From Acidovorax sp. Leaf191 (GTDB lineage: Bacteria; Pseudomonadota; Gammaproteobacteria; Burkholderiales; Burkholderiaceae_C), in contig NZ_LMPT01000006.1 in the NCBI RefSeq assembly GCF_001424425.1, forward strand, positions 33,383 to 97,382: 64,000 nt of DNA, in the 5' to 3' direction. The notes under the pieces were generated by a model. It searched no databases. It worked only from the letters and a program-made list of their open reading frames with translations, and was not told the origin of the DNA. A program made the position numbers and the translations under genes. This document shows positions 42,359 through 50,700 of this stretch, piece after piece; the stretch's first letter is position 1; each line of letters begins with the position of its first letter.

Positions 42359-43366
42359 CTATTCGGCAGTGATGCCCCGCTCCTTGATCAACTTGGCCCA
42401 CTGCGGCATCTCCTTCTCGAGCCGCGCACGGGCCTGCTCGGGGGTCGATGGAATGGGGTCGAACCCGTCCTTGGCCATGCGCTCCTTGAGCGCAGGCGTG
42501 CTCAATGCCTGGTTCAGCGTGGTGTTGAGCCTGTCGATGATGGGCCGGGGTGTGCCCGCGGGAGCGAACACGATGAACCAGGTTTCAAAAGCGTAGCCCG
42601 GCAGGCCGGCCTCGGCAATGGTGGGCACGTCGGGCATGAGCGCGGAGCGTTGGGTGCCGGTCACGCCCAGCGCGCGCAGCTTGCCCGCCTGCACATGCGG
42701 CTGCGCGGCCGACAGCACGGGGAAGCTCATCGCCACTTGGCCCGACATGGTGTCGATCATGGCCGGGCCGCCGCCGCGGTACGGGATGTGCACGATGGGC
42801 GTGCCTGCCACCGCCTTGAACAGCTCGGCCGACATGTGGAAGGTGCTGCCCGCACCCGCGGAGCCGTAGGAGTACCTGCCCGGCTGCGCCTTGAGCAGCG
42901 CCACCAGTTCCTTGACGGTCTTGGCCGGCAAGGCGTTGTTGACCACCAGCACGTGCTGCGAGCTGGCCACCATGCCGATGGGCGCCAGGTCCTTCAGGGT
43001 GTCGTACGGCATCTTGGCCGTCAGGCTGGGGTTGATGGCCAGGGACACGGTCTGCAGGCCGATGGTGTAGCCATCCGCCGCGGCCTTGGCGACCATGTCC
43101 ACGCCGATGTTGCCGCCTGCGCCGCCCTTGTTCTCGATGAACAGCGAGCCGCCCAGCGCCTTGCCCCATTCGTCCGTCACCAGGCGCGCCGCGATGTCGG
43201 CGCTGCCGCCCGGCGCGTAGGGCACCACGAGCTTGATCGCCTTGTTGGGATAGCCGGCCGGTTGCGCCAGGGCCGCGGAGGGCGACAGCAGGGCCAGCGC
43301 GGCCAGTGCGGCGGCGCTGGCTGCCAGGCGACGCGATCGGAGGGGAATGGTGAAAGCAGCGGTCAT
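42359..43366 (-). CDS. Bug/TctC-family substrate-binding protein (leuCD operon)
   Basis: A 335-residue periplasmic binding protein: signal peptide to AALAQ, then the Bug opening YPNKAIKLVVPYAPGGSADI. It includes RYSYGSAGAGSTFHMSAEL and PYRGGGPAMIDTMSGQVAMS, typical ligand-loop blocks. It is the first gene of the operon, 25 bases before the dehalogenase-like gene, and diverges from a LysR gene. It presumably binds the operon's carboxylate substrate. TctA/TctB partners are not in the window. Confidence 0.92.
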   Translation of the reverse strand: MTAAFTIPLRSRRLAASAAALAALALLSPSAALAQPAGYPNKAIKLVVPYAPGGSADIAARLVTDEWGKALGGSLFIENKGGAGGNIGVDMVAKAAADGYTIGLQTVSLAINPSLTAKMPYDTLKDLAPIGMVASSQHVLVVNNALPAKTVKELVALLKAQPGRYSYGSAGAGSTFHMSAELFKAVAGTPIVHIPYRGGGPAMIDTMSGQVAMSFPVLSAAQPHVQAGKLRALGVTGTQRSALMPDVPTIAEAGLPGYAFETWFIVFAPAGTPRPIIDRLNTTLNQALSTPALKERMAKDGFDPIPSTPEQARARLEKEMPQWAKLIKERGITAE

Positions 43367-43482
43367 GGGTTTGTCTCCTGCGGGTATTTGTTGTGGTTGG
43401 GATCTTAGGAGTGATGTTCAAAGCCATAAATACCGTCAAAATTACTTCATTCATACATCCAACACACGAATCAGGCACCTCC

Positions 43483-44421
43483 ATGGACGGCTTTTCGGAC
43501 CTGCGCTTCTTTGCCCTGCTCATGAAGGAAGGCAGCCTGGCGGCGGCCGCGCAGCAGATGGGCATCACCCCGCCGGCTGCCAGCCGGCGCCTGGCGCAGC
43601 TGGAGCACCGCCTGGGCGTGCGGCTGCTGCACCGCACCACGCGCCGCATGAGCCTGACGCCCGAGGGCGAGGCCTACCTGCTCGACGGCGCGCGCATCCT
43701 GTCCGACCTGGACGCGCTGGAGCGCACGGTGGCCGGCGCCCGCAGCTCGCCCCGGGGGCTGATCAAGCTGGCCGCTACGCTGGGCTTTGGCCGCGTGCAC
43801 ATTGCGCCGGCGCTGTCGGCCTTTGCCCGCGCCTACCCCGAGGTCGAGGTGCAATTGCACCTGACCGACCGCCCGGTGAATCTGGTGGAGCAAGGCTTCG
43901 ACGCCGCCGTGCGTTTTGGCGACCTGCCCGACTCGCGCCTGACCGCCCGCCGGCTGCTGGCCAACCAGCGCGTGCTGTGCGCATCGCCCGCCTACCTGGC
44001 CCAGGCCGGCGAGCCTGTGCAGCCGGCCGACCTGCTGGCCCACCAGTGCATCGTGATCCGCGAGAGCGACGAGACCTACGGCACCTGGCACCTGCACCAA
44101 GGCGCCCGGCAAGAGACGGTGAAGGTGCGCGGCATGCTCAGCACCAACGACGGCGCCGCCGCCACCACCTGGGCGCTGGAAGGGCACGGGGTGCTGATGC
44201 GCTCTGCCTGGGACGTGGCCGACCCCATGGCCACAGGCCGCCTGCTGCGCGTGCTGCCTGCATGGTCGCTGCCGGCGGCGGACGTCACGCTGGTCTATCC
44301 CACGCGCAGCGACATGTCGGCCAAGACGCGCGCGCTGGCGGATTTTTTGCGCGACTGGTTTGCCGCACCGGTGCGCAGCGGGCAGCGCCTGGATCGCGGC
44401 CATCCGGAAGAAACCCCTTGA
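43483..44421 (+). CDS. LysR-family transcriptional regulator (leuCD-like operon)
   Basis: A 312-residue LysR protein; start ATG 43483 (MDGFSDLRFFALLMKEGSLA). The longer in-frame start at 43393 has poor ribosome-site context. HTH: AAAQQMGITPPAASRRLAQLE. The effector domain begins GLIKLAATLGFGRVH. It diverges from the Bug-dehalogenase-leuCD operon over 116 bases and should control it. No perfect T-N11-A palindrome was spotted in that gap. Confidence 0.88.
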   Translation: MDGFSDLRFFALLMKEGSLAAAAQQMGITPPAASRRLAQLEHRLGVRLLHRTTRRMSLTPEGEAYLLDGARILSDLDALERTVAGARSSPRGLIKLAATLGFGRVHIAPALSAFARAYPEVEVQLHLTDRPVNLVEQGFDAAVRFGDLPDSRLTARRLLANQRVLCASPAYLAQAGEPVQPADLLAHQCIVIRESDETYGTWHLHQGARQETVKVRGMLSTNDGAAATTWALEGHGVLMRSAWDVADPMATGRLLRVLPAWSLPAADVTLVYPTRSDMSAKTRALADFLRDWFAAPVRSGQRLDRGHPEETP

Positions 44422-44450
44422 GATGGGCGCGAATCTGCCGATAACACGGC

Positions 44451-44810
44451 ATGCAGATCTCCAGTGCCACCTCTTCCTCGGGCGCAGCATCCAGCGCCAA
44501 CGCCGCCAGCAACATCAACAAGCTGCAAAAGCAGTTGCGCGAGCTGACCGACGAACTGCGCGGCGTGGCCGGCCAGAACATGGAAGCCAAAGCCAAGGCC
44601 GAGAAGATCAAGCTGCTGCAGGCGCAGATCCAGATGGTGCAGCAGCAGATCGCCGCCATCCAGCGCCAGAGCCAGCAGGAGCAGATGGACCGGGTGCAGG
44701 CGCAGCAACAGGCCAAGGCCGAGAAGGACGTGTCGGCCACTGCCGTCGCTGGCCCCGGGTTGGCACGCCGCACGCCGGGGCTGGGGGAATCCGTCGACAC
44801 CTACGCCTGA
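44451..44810 (+). CDS. FlxA-like coiled-coil protein
   Basis: A 119-residue hydrophilic protein. After a Ser/Ala-rich N-terminus it is a long predicted coiled coil (NINKLQKQLRELTDELRGVA, KIKLLQAQIQMVQQQIAAIQ, RVQAQQQAKAEK). This matches the FlxA-like family, small proteins of unknown function found with flagellar regulons in some bacteria. It lies 29 bases after the LysR stop, same strand, but is unlikely to share its role. Start at 44451 is supported by MQISSATSSSG being family-like. Confidence 0.65.
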   Translation: MQISSATSSSGAASSANAASNINKLQKQLRELTDELRGVAGQNMEAKAKAEKIKLLQAQIQMVQQQIAAIQRQSQQEQMDRVQAQQQAKAEKDVSATAVAGPGLARRTPGLGESVDTYA

Positions 44811-44934
44811 CGGCTGGCCGCCGACCAGTCAGCACATAGCCAGTCCAAAGCCGGACCGACGTGCGACGGTTGTCTGATGGCGCGACGACCTGTGCGCCAG
44901 CCGTTTGGCTGGGTGTTCTGAAGCCCCCTGCGTC

Positions 44935-45020
44935 GATGGAGCGAGTGCTACAGCGCTACACCGCCACGCCAATTGCTACTAAAAATATAGCGCATGGCGC
45001 TTATCCGGCAAGCGCTAGCA
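44935..45020. repeat. AGCGCTAGCAG-family repeat, extended copy
   Basis: GAGTGCTACAGCGCTACACC, then ATTGCTACTAAAAATATAGC and CAAGCGCTAGCAG. This is a diverged, larger copy of the second repeat family, lying between FlxA-like and the convergent gene. Confidence 0.6.
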
Positions 45021-45043
45021 GCCTGCTCTGCCGCAAGCAGGCT
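45020..45043. terminator. Hairpin between convergent genes
   Basis: AGCCTGC and GCAGGCT form a 7-bp stem with a 10-base loop; TTTAT follows on the plus strand. It abuts the stop of the 45044-45694 gene (stop at 45044-45046). Weak intrinsic terminator. Confidence 0.4.
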
Positions 45044-45694
45044 TTATGAAACCGGCCCCTCCACCAGCGTGATCGCCGCAAACGGCATGTGGTGCATCAG
45101 CTCCCGCAGCACCAGCAGGCGCGCCGCAAAGGCTGCGCTGTCGGGCAGGCCTTCATGTGCGGCAGGCCGGCCTTCGGACACGGCGGCCAGGCGGTTGAAC
45201 AGGCGCTCCATCGCATCGAGCGGCAGCAGCCGAACCGGCCCCGCTGGAACGCCCGCGAGTGTCGCCAGCGCGTGCAGCCCGGGGTCCGCGGACCACGGCG
45301 CAGGCGCTGCATCGACCAGCGCCTGGTCGTACGGAAGGCTTTGGCTGGCGTCGCTGCACTGACGGCGGTGCGCTGCGTGGATTTCATCTTCCACCGACGC
45401 GATGGCGGTCTCCAGTTCCAGCGGCGTGGGTACGCTGCGCCGAAAGAAGTCACGGGCGGTCTTGTCGTAGCCCAGCGCCAGCGTGGCCACCATTGACGGC
45501 TCCCGCGGGCCCGCACCTGCCGCCACGATGGTGTGCTCTGCACCCAGGTGCAGCACGGTGACGAGTTGCGCAGCGGTGCCTGCAGGAGGGCTGACAGCGC
45601 TAGTGGCGTGCACGTGGCGGTACAGCGCCAGCACCGCATCCGGCAATGCAACGCCGGGCGTGATGGCGGGTGCATGGGGGTAGGGCAAAGACAT
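45044..45694 (-). CDS. Protein of unknown function (216 aa)
   Basis: The start at ATG 45692-45694 (MSLPYPHAPAITPG) is chosen; the upstream extension is Cys/Pro-rich and unlike a real N-terminus. The body has a beta-rich start (LVTVLHLGAEHTIVAAGAG) followed by helices (TPLELETAIASVEDEIHAAH) and ends LLVLRELMHHMPFAAITLVE. I do not recognise a family. No signal peptide or membrane helix. It is monocistronic between repeats, with the lipocalin diverging. Confidence 0.6.
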   Translation of the reverse strand: MSLPYPHAPAITPGVALPDAVLALYRHVHATSAVSPPAGTAAQLVTVLHLGAEHTIVAAGAGPREPSMVATLALGYDKTARDFFRRSVPTPLELETAIASVEDEIHAAHRRQCSDASQSLPYDQALVDAAPAPWSADPGLHALATLAGVPAGPVRLLPLDAMERLFNRLAAVSEGRPAAHEGLPDSAAFAARLLVLRELMHHMPFAAITLVEGPVS

Positions 45695-45999
45695 GGTGGG
45701 GGGCCGGCAGCAAGGGATCAGCGCATTGTGTGGCCCCCGCCCGGTTGACAGCCAGCGCTTTGATCGTTGCACCGGGCGGGCGGGGCGTGTAGTGCAGCAG
45801 CAGCAGCGCAGCGGGTGCCGCAACTCATTCTTGCTCCTGCCCCGCGCCTGCCTTCATCCAGCTTCACACGCCACCGACACGCCGTGCCAGCCCCCACCTA
45901 CACAACCTACTTGTCGCCAAACCTACATTCGTGTGCAGAAAGAAACAGGTCGGCGCGCCCCACCAAGCGCCCCCACCTCACACCTTGCAGGAGACTCCG

Positions 46000-46596
46000 A
46001 TGCGCATTCACACCCCTCGCAGCCGCCATTCGCCCTGGCCCCTCATGGTGGGCGCTGCCGCGCTGCTCGCCGTGCTGGCGCTCTCGGCCTGCTCCACGCC
46101 ACGCAGCCCGGAGGGCATCCAGCCAGTGACCGGTTTCGATGTGAACCGCTACACCGGCCACTGGCATGAGGTGGCGCGCATCGACCATTCGTTCGAACGC
46201 GGCCTGACGCAGACCAGCGCTACCTACACTCGCAATGACGACGACACCGTGAAGGTGGTCAACCGCGGCTATGACCCGGTGCGCAAGGAATGGAAAGAGG
46301 CCGAGGGCACGGCCAGCTTTGTGGGCGAGCCCACGCGGGCGGCGTTGAAGGTGTCGTTCTTCGGCCCGTTCTACGGCGGCTACAACGTGGTGGCGCTGGA
46401 CGAGAACTACCAGTGGGCCATGGTAGTGGGCTCCAGCAAGGACTACCTGTGGATCCTGTCGCGCACTCCGACCCTGCCCGGCCATGTGCGCGAGCACCTG
46501 CTGGAGCGCGCCCAGACCATGGGCATCGATGTGCGCAAAATCCTGTGGGCACCCGCCGCGGGCGAGCAGCACGCCAAGCGCGCCGTGATGACGTGA
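46000..46596 (+). CDS. blc: Blc-type outer-membrane lipocalin
   Basis: A 198-residue lipoprotein of the bacterial lipocalin family. The start at 46000 has a GGAG ribosome site and gives a long basic N-terminus, then a hydrophobic run with lipobox LSAC (28-31). The lipocalin signature GHWHEVARIDHSFERG and the SFFGPFYGGYNVVALDENYQ strand are clear, with C-terminal RTPTLPGHVREHLLERAQTMG. Blc proteins bind lysophospholipids or hydrophobic compounds at the outer membrane, often under stress control. The N-terminal cytoplasmic extension before the hydrophobic run is longer than usual; an earlier start is possible but less likely. Confidence 0.85.
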   Translation: MRIHTPRSRHSPWPLMVGAAALLAVLALSACSTPRSPEGIQPVTGFDVNRYTGHWHEVARIDHSFERGLTQTSATYTRNDDDTVKVVNRGYDPVRKEWKEAEGTASFVGEPTRAALKVSFFGPFYGGYNVVALDENYQWAMVVGSSKDYLWILSRTPTLPGHVREHLLERAQTMGIDVRKILWAPAAGEQHAKRAVMT

Positions 46597-46749
46597 CGGC
46601 TTTGGGGTGACGGTGGGCTGCGCGGGAGGCATCGCGACATCCACGTCCAGGCTGCATTGGGCAGCTTGAAGCAGTCCGACCTACCACCCCTGCCAACAGC
46701 CTCTGCCACAGAAGCGATGTACAGCACCGCACTTCCAACCTGCATTTGA

Positions 46750-46800
46750 CGCTACATATCCAATAGCATCCGCCGCTTGATTGACAAGCGGCAGCAGGCA
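46750..46800. repeat. Degenerate repeat and hairpin between lipocalin and yejF
   Basis: GCCGCTTG-ATTGA-CAAGCGGC (46772-46792) is an 8-bp perfect hairpin, with TACATATCCAATAGC before it. It looks like a diverged copy of the second repeat family and sits just after the yejF end between convergent genes, where termination is needed. Confidence 0.45.
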
Positions 46801-46834
46801 CAGCGCGTCGTCAACACATCATCAACGCGGCGCT

Positions 46835-48520
46835 CTACGCCGACGCGCCATCGGGCACCGTGGCGGCCGCCACCAGGCGCTGGGTGTAGGGGTGCTGCGG
46901 CGCGTCGAGCACCTGGTCCACCACGCCGTGCTCCAGCACGGCACCGTCCTTCATCACCAGAACGTTGTGCGCCATGGCGCGGATCACGTCCACGTCGTGG
47001 GTGATGAGCAGGTAGCTCAAGCCCTTCTCCTTTTGCAGCCGTTGCAGCAGGCCCAGCACCTGCTGCTGGATGGTGACGTCGAGCGCGCTGGTGGGCTCGT
47101 CGAGCACCAGCACCTGCGGCTGCACGATGAGCGCGCGGGCAATGGCCAGGCGCTGGCGCTGACCGCCGGAGAACTCGTGCGGGTAGCGCTCGAGCAGGCG
47201 GGGGTACTGCGCTTCGGTCAGCCCCACCTCCGACAGCACGGCCTCCACGCGGGTGCGCCGCTCGGCGGTGTTCAGGGCCGGCTCGTGCACCTTGAGGCCC
47301 TCGCCCACAATCTCTTCGACGGTGAGGCGCGGCGACAGCGATGAGAACGGGTCCTGGAACACCACCTGCACGCGGCGGCGCAGTTGCTGGTTGGCGGGCG
47401 TGTTGCGCATGGCGGGTAGTTGCCATGCCTGCCCGCCCACCTGCAGCTGCCCCGTGTGCGGCAGCAGGCCCAGAATGGCCTGCGCCAGCGTGGACTTGCC
47501 CGAGCCGGACTCGCCCACCACGCCCAGCGTTTCACCGGGCAGCAGCGACAGCGTGGCGCCCTGCACGGCCACGAACTCGCCTTTTTTGAACCAACCGCGG
47601 ATGCCTGGCAACGGCGTGGGGTAGACCACGCGCAGGTCCTGCGTGTGCACCACGGGCGGCGTGCCGGCCGGCGAATCGGCGGGCGCCACGTCGCGGCGCG
47701 GCTGGCTGGCGATCAGGCGGCGGGTGTAGGCATGCTGCGGCGCGCCGAACACTTCGGCCACGGGCCCCTGCTCCACCAGCACGCCCTGCTCCATCACGGC
47801 CACGCGGTCGGCAAAGCGGCGCACCAGGTTCAAGTCGTGCGTGATGAGCAGCACGGCCATGCCGTTGGCCCGCTGCAGGTCGGACAGCAGGTCCAGGATC
47901 TGGCCGCGCAGGGTCACGTCCAGCGCGGTGGTCGGCTCGTCGGCCAGCAGCAGTTGCGGCTCGCTGGCCAGCGCCATCGCGATCATGGCGCGCTGGCGCT
48001 GCCCGCCCGAGAGCTGGTGCGGAAAGCTGTTGGCGCGCCGCGCAGGCTCGGGGATGCCGGTCTTGGCCAGCAGCGCGATGGCGGCCTGGGCGCACTGCGC
48101 GCCCGAGAGGCCCCTCTTGAGCTGCAATATCTCGGCGATCTGCACGCCGATGGTCATCAGCGGGTTGAGCGCGGTCATGGGTTCCTGGAACACCATGGCG
48201 ATCTCGCCGCCGCGCACGCCGCGCATCTCGCGCTCGGTCAGCGCCAGCAGGTCGCGCTGCCCGCGCAGCACTGCCTGGCCCGTGATGGCAGCGTTGCCCG
48301 CCAGACGCAGCAGGCTGAGCGCGGTGATGGTCTTGCCAGAACCGGATTCGCCGACCAGCGCGAGCTTCTCGCCAGGGGCGATGGTGAAGCTGACGCCGCG
48401 CACGACTTCCTTGGCGCCGAAGCGCACGTGCAGGTCGCGCACGTCGAGCAGGGGGGCAGCAGCAGCGTTGCCGCGCGATGACGGTGATGAGCCACCAGTG
48501 CCGGGCGTGGAGGCGTTCAT
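46835..48520 (-). CDS. yejF: Microcin/peptide ABC transporter, double ATP-binding protein
   Basis: A 561-residue fused ATPase, the energy unit of the YejABEF peptide importer. Each half has a full P-loop, GESGSGKT (first near 52-59, second near 340-347), an ABC signature LSGGQRQRAMIAMAL or FSGGQRQRLAIARAL, and a Walker B ending DEPTTALDV or DEPTSALDV. YejF normally has this duplicated architecture. The start overlaps yejE by four bases. The N-terminal NASTPGTGGSSP... tail is unstructured. The transporter is known in E. coli to take up microcin C and oligopeptides. Confidence 0.95.
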   Translation of the reverse strand: MNASTPGTGGSSPSSRGNAAAAPLLDVRDLHVRFGAKEVVRGVSFTIAPGEKLALVGESGSGKTITALSLLRLAGNAAITGQAVLRGQRDLLALTEREMRGVRGGEIAMVFQEPMTALNPLMTIGVQIAEILQLKRGLSGAQCAQAAIALLAKTGIPEPARRANSFPHQLSGGQRQRAMIAMALASEPQLLLADEPTTALDVTLRGQILDLLSDLQRANGMAVLLITHDLNLVRRFADRVAVMEQGVLVEQGPVAEVFGAPQHAYTRRLIASQPRRDVAPADSPAGTPPVVHTQDLRVVYPTPLPGIRGWFKKGEFVAVQGATLSLLPGETLGVVGESGSGKSTLAQAILGLLPHTGQLQVGGQAWQLPAMRNTPANQQLRRRVQVVFQDPFSSLSPRLTVEEIVGEGLKVHEPALNTAERRTRVEAVLSEVGLTEAQYPRLLERYPHEFSGGQRQRLAIARALIVQPQVLVLDEPTSALDVTIQQQVLGLLQRLQKEKGLSYLLITHDVDVIRAMAHNVLVMKDGAVLEHGVVDQVLDAPQHPYTQRLVAAATVPDGASA

Positions 48521-49590
48521 TGGTCGGCCTTTCGGGGGTCGAGAGCATCCCGCAACGCGTCACCCATGAAGGTGAGCAGCAGCAAAGTGGTCACCAGCAC
48601 GGCGAAGGTGGACAGCGAGATCCACCACGCATCGATGCTGTTCTTGCCCTGGCTCAGCAACTCGCCCAGCGACGGCGTGCCGGGCGGCACGCCCAGGCCC
48701 AGGAAGTCGAGCGAGGTCAGCGCCAGGATGGCCGCACTCATGCGAAACGGCAGGAAGGTCACCACCGGCGTCATGCTGTTGGGCAGGATGTGGCGCCAGA
48801 TGATCTGGCCGTTGCCCACGCCCAGGGCGCGTGCGGCCTTCACGTAGTCGAGCTGGCGGTTGCGCAGGAACTCGGCGCGCACGTAGTCCGACAGGCCCAT
48901 CCAGCCGAACAGCGACAGCAGGATGAGCAGCAGCGACACGCTGGGCGCGAACACGGCGCTGAAGATGATGAGCAAATACAGCTCGGGCATGGAGCCCCAG
49001 ATCTCGATGAAGCGCTGGAACGCCAGGTCCACCTTGCCGCCGAAGAAACCCTGGATCGCGCCGGTGAGCACCCCCAGCAGCACCCCCGTGACGGTGAGCG
49101 CCAGGCCGAACAGCACGCTCACCCGAAAGCCGTACAGCAACTGCGCCAGCAGGTCGCGGCCCCGGTCGTCGGTGCCCAGCCAGTTGTCGGTGGTGGGCGC
49201 CGAAGGGTTGGGGGACTTGGCGAAGTAGTTGAGGGTGTTGGGACCGTAGGTGTTGAGCGTGTAGACCGCCCAGTTGCTGCCCTGGCTCAGCCGCTCCTTG
49301 ATGAACGGATCGAGGTAGTCGGTCGGCGTCTCGAAGTCTCCGCCGAAGGTGGTCTCGGGGTAGTCCTTGAGCATGGGGAAGTACGTCTGCCCCTCGTAGC
49401 GCACGATGATCGGCTTGTCATTGCTGATCAGCTCGGCACACAGGCTGACGAGCACCAGCGTGCTGAAGATCAGCAGGCTCCAGTAGCCCAGCCGGTTGCG
49501 CTTGAAGCGCAACCAGGCCCGGCGGGATGGAGACAACGAAGGCGATGGCGAAGAAGAAGCGGTGCTCATGCCGTGGCGGGGGTCAATCAA
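48517..49590 (-). CDS. yejE: Peptide ABC transporter permease
   Basis: A 357-residue inner-membrane permease of the oligopeptide/nickel class. It has about six membrane helices, beginning RNRLGYWSLLIFSTLVLVSL, and the C-terminal EAA-type loop AARALGVGNGQIIWRHILPN. YejE carries an unusually long periplasmic loop between the first and second helices (NDKPIIVRYEGQTYF... to GTDDRGRDLLAQLL), present here. It overlaps yejF by four and yejB by eight bases, so all are cotranslated. Confidence 0.93.
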   Translation of the reverse strand: MIDPRHGMSTASSSPSPSLSPSRRAWLRFKRNRLGYWSLLIFSTLVLVSLCAELISNDKPIIVRYEGQTYFPMLKDYPETTFGGDFETPTDYLDPFIKERLSQGSNWAVYTLNTYGPNTLNYFAKSPNPSAPTTDNWLGTDDRGRDLLAQLLYGFRVSVLFGLALTVTGVLLGVLTGAIQGFFGGKVDLAFQRFIEIWGSMPELYLLIIFSAVFAPSVSLLLILLSLFGWMGLSDYVRAEFLRNRQLDYVKAARALGVGNGQIIWRHILPNSMTPVVTFLPFRMSAAILALTSLDFLGLGVPPGTPSLGELLSQGKNSIDAWWISLSTFAVLVTTLLLLTFMGDALRDALDPRKADQ

Positions 49591-50614
49591 ACTTCACGCG
49601 CGGGTCCACCCACACGTAGCACAGGTCGCTGACGAGCTTGGTCACCAGGCCGATCAGGGTGAAGAGATACAGCGTGCCCAGCACGACCGGGTAGTCCCGG
49701 CGGATCACGCTTTCGTAGCTGAGCAGGCCCAGGCCGTCGAGCGAGAACAGCGTCTCGATGAGCAACGAGCCTGTGAAAAACGCGCCGATGAACGCTGCCG
49801 GAAAGCCGGTGACGATGGGAATCAAGGCGTTGCGAAACACGTGCTTCCACAGCACCTGACGCTCGCTCAGCCCCTTGGCGCGGGCCGTGAGCACGTACTG
49901 CTTGCGAATCTCTTCCAGGAACGCGTTCTTGGTCAGCATGGCCGTGACCGCGAAACTGCCCAGCACCATCGCCGTGACGGGCAGCGTGATGTGCCACAGG
50001 TAGTCGACGATGCGCGCACCCCAGCTGAGTTCGTCCCAGTTGGACGAGGTCAGCCCGCGCAGGGGAAACCACTGCAGTTGCCCGCCGAAGATCACGAGCA
50101 GCGCCACGCCCAGCACGAAGCCCGGTATCGCGTAGCCCACCAGCACGAGCAGCGTGGTGATCAGATCGAACCGGGACCCCGCCCGCACGGCCTTGGCCAC
50201 GCCGAGCGGCACGGCCACCAGATAGCTGATGAAAAAGGTCCACAGGCCCAGGCTGATGGACACCGGCAGTTTTTCTTTCACCAGGCTCCACACGTCCTTG
50301 TTCTGGAAAAAGCTCTTGCCCAGGTCGAACCGCGCAAACTGGCCCAGCATCTGAAAGAACCGCTCGTGCGCGGGCTTGTCGAACCCGTACAGCGCCTTGA
50401 TCTGCTCCAGCCGCTTGGGGTCCACGCCCTGGTCGCCACGGTAGGCCATGCCGCCGGATTCCACGCCGCCCTTGCCACCAGCGGTACGGGCTTCCGCCAG
50501 GTACTGCTCCACCGGCCCGCCCGGCACGAACTGGATCACCGCAAAGGTCAACAGCAGCACCCCCAGCAACGTGGGCAGCATCAACAACAGGCGTTTGGCG
50601 ATGTAGGCGAGCAT
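49583..50614 (-). CDS. yejB: Peptide ABC transporter permease
   Basis: A 343-residue permease of the oligopeptide class with about six helices, starting MLAYIAKRLLLMLPTLLGVL, an EAA loop in TARAKGLSERQVLWKHVFRNAL and the ending YVWVDPRVKF. The large periplasmic loop after the first helix (GGPVEQYLAEART...) is typical of YejB. It follows yejA after 86 bases and overlaps yejE by eight. Fully supported by operon context. Confidence 0.93.
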   Translation of the reverse strand: MLAYIAKRLLLMLPTLLGVLLLTFAVIQFVPGGPVEQYLAEARTAGGKGGVESGGMAYRGDQGVDPKRLEQIKALYGFDKPAHERFFQMLGQFARFDLGKSFFQNKDVWSLVKEKLPVSISLGLWTFFISYLVAVPLGVAKAVRAGSRFDLITTLLVLVGYAIPGFVLGVALLVIFGGQLQWFPLRGLTSSNWDELSWGARIVDYLWHITLPVTAMVLGSFAVTAMLTKNAFLEEIRKQYVLTARAKGLSERQVLWKHVFRNALIPIVTGFPAAFIGAFFTGSLLIETLFSLDGLGLLSYESVIRRDYPVVLGTLYLFTLIGLVTKLVSDLCYVWVDPRVKFD

Positions 50615-50700
50615 GTTCGGTTATCGATGAAACGGGGCACCGCGCACGGGCAAAGGCAAAGGCAGGCCGCGGGTGGGCAGCGAATCGGGCGAGCGCTCGT

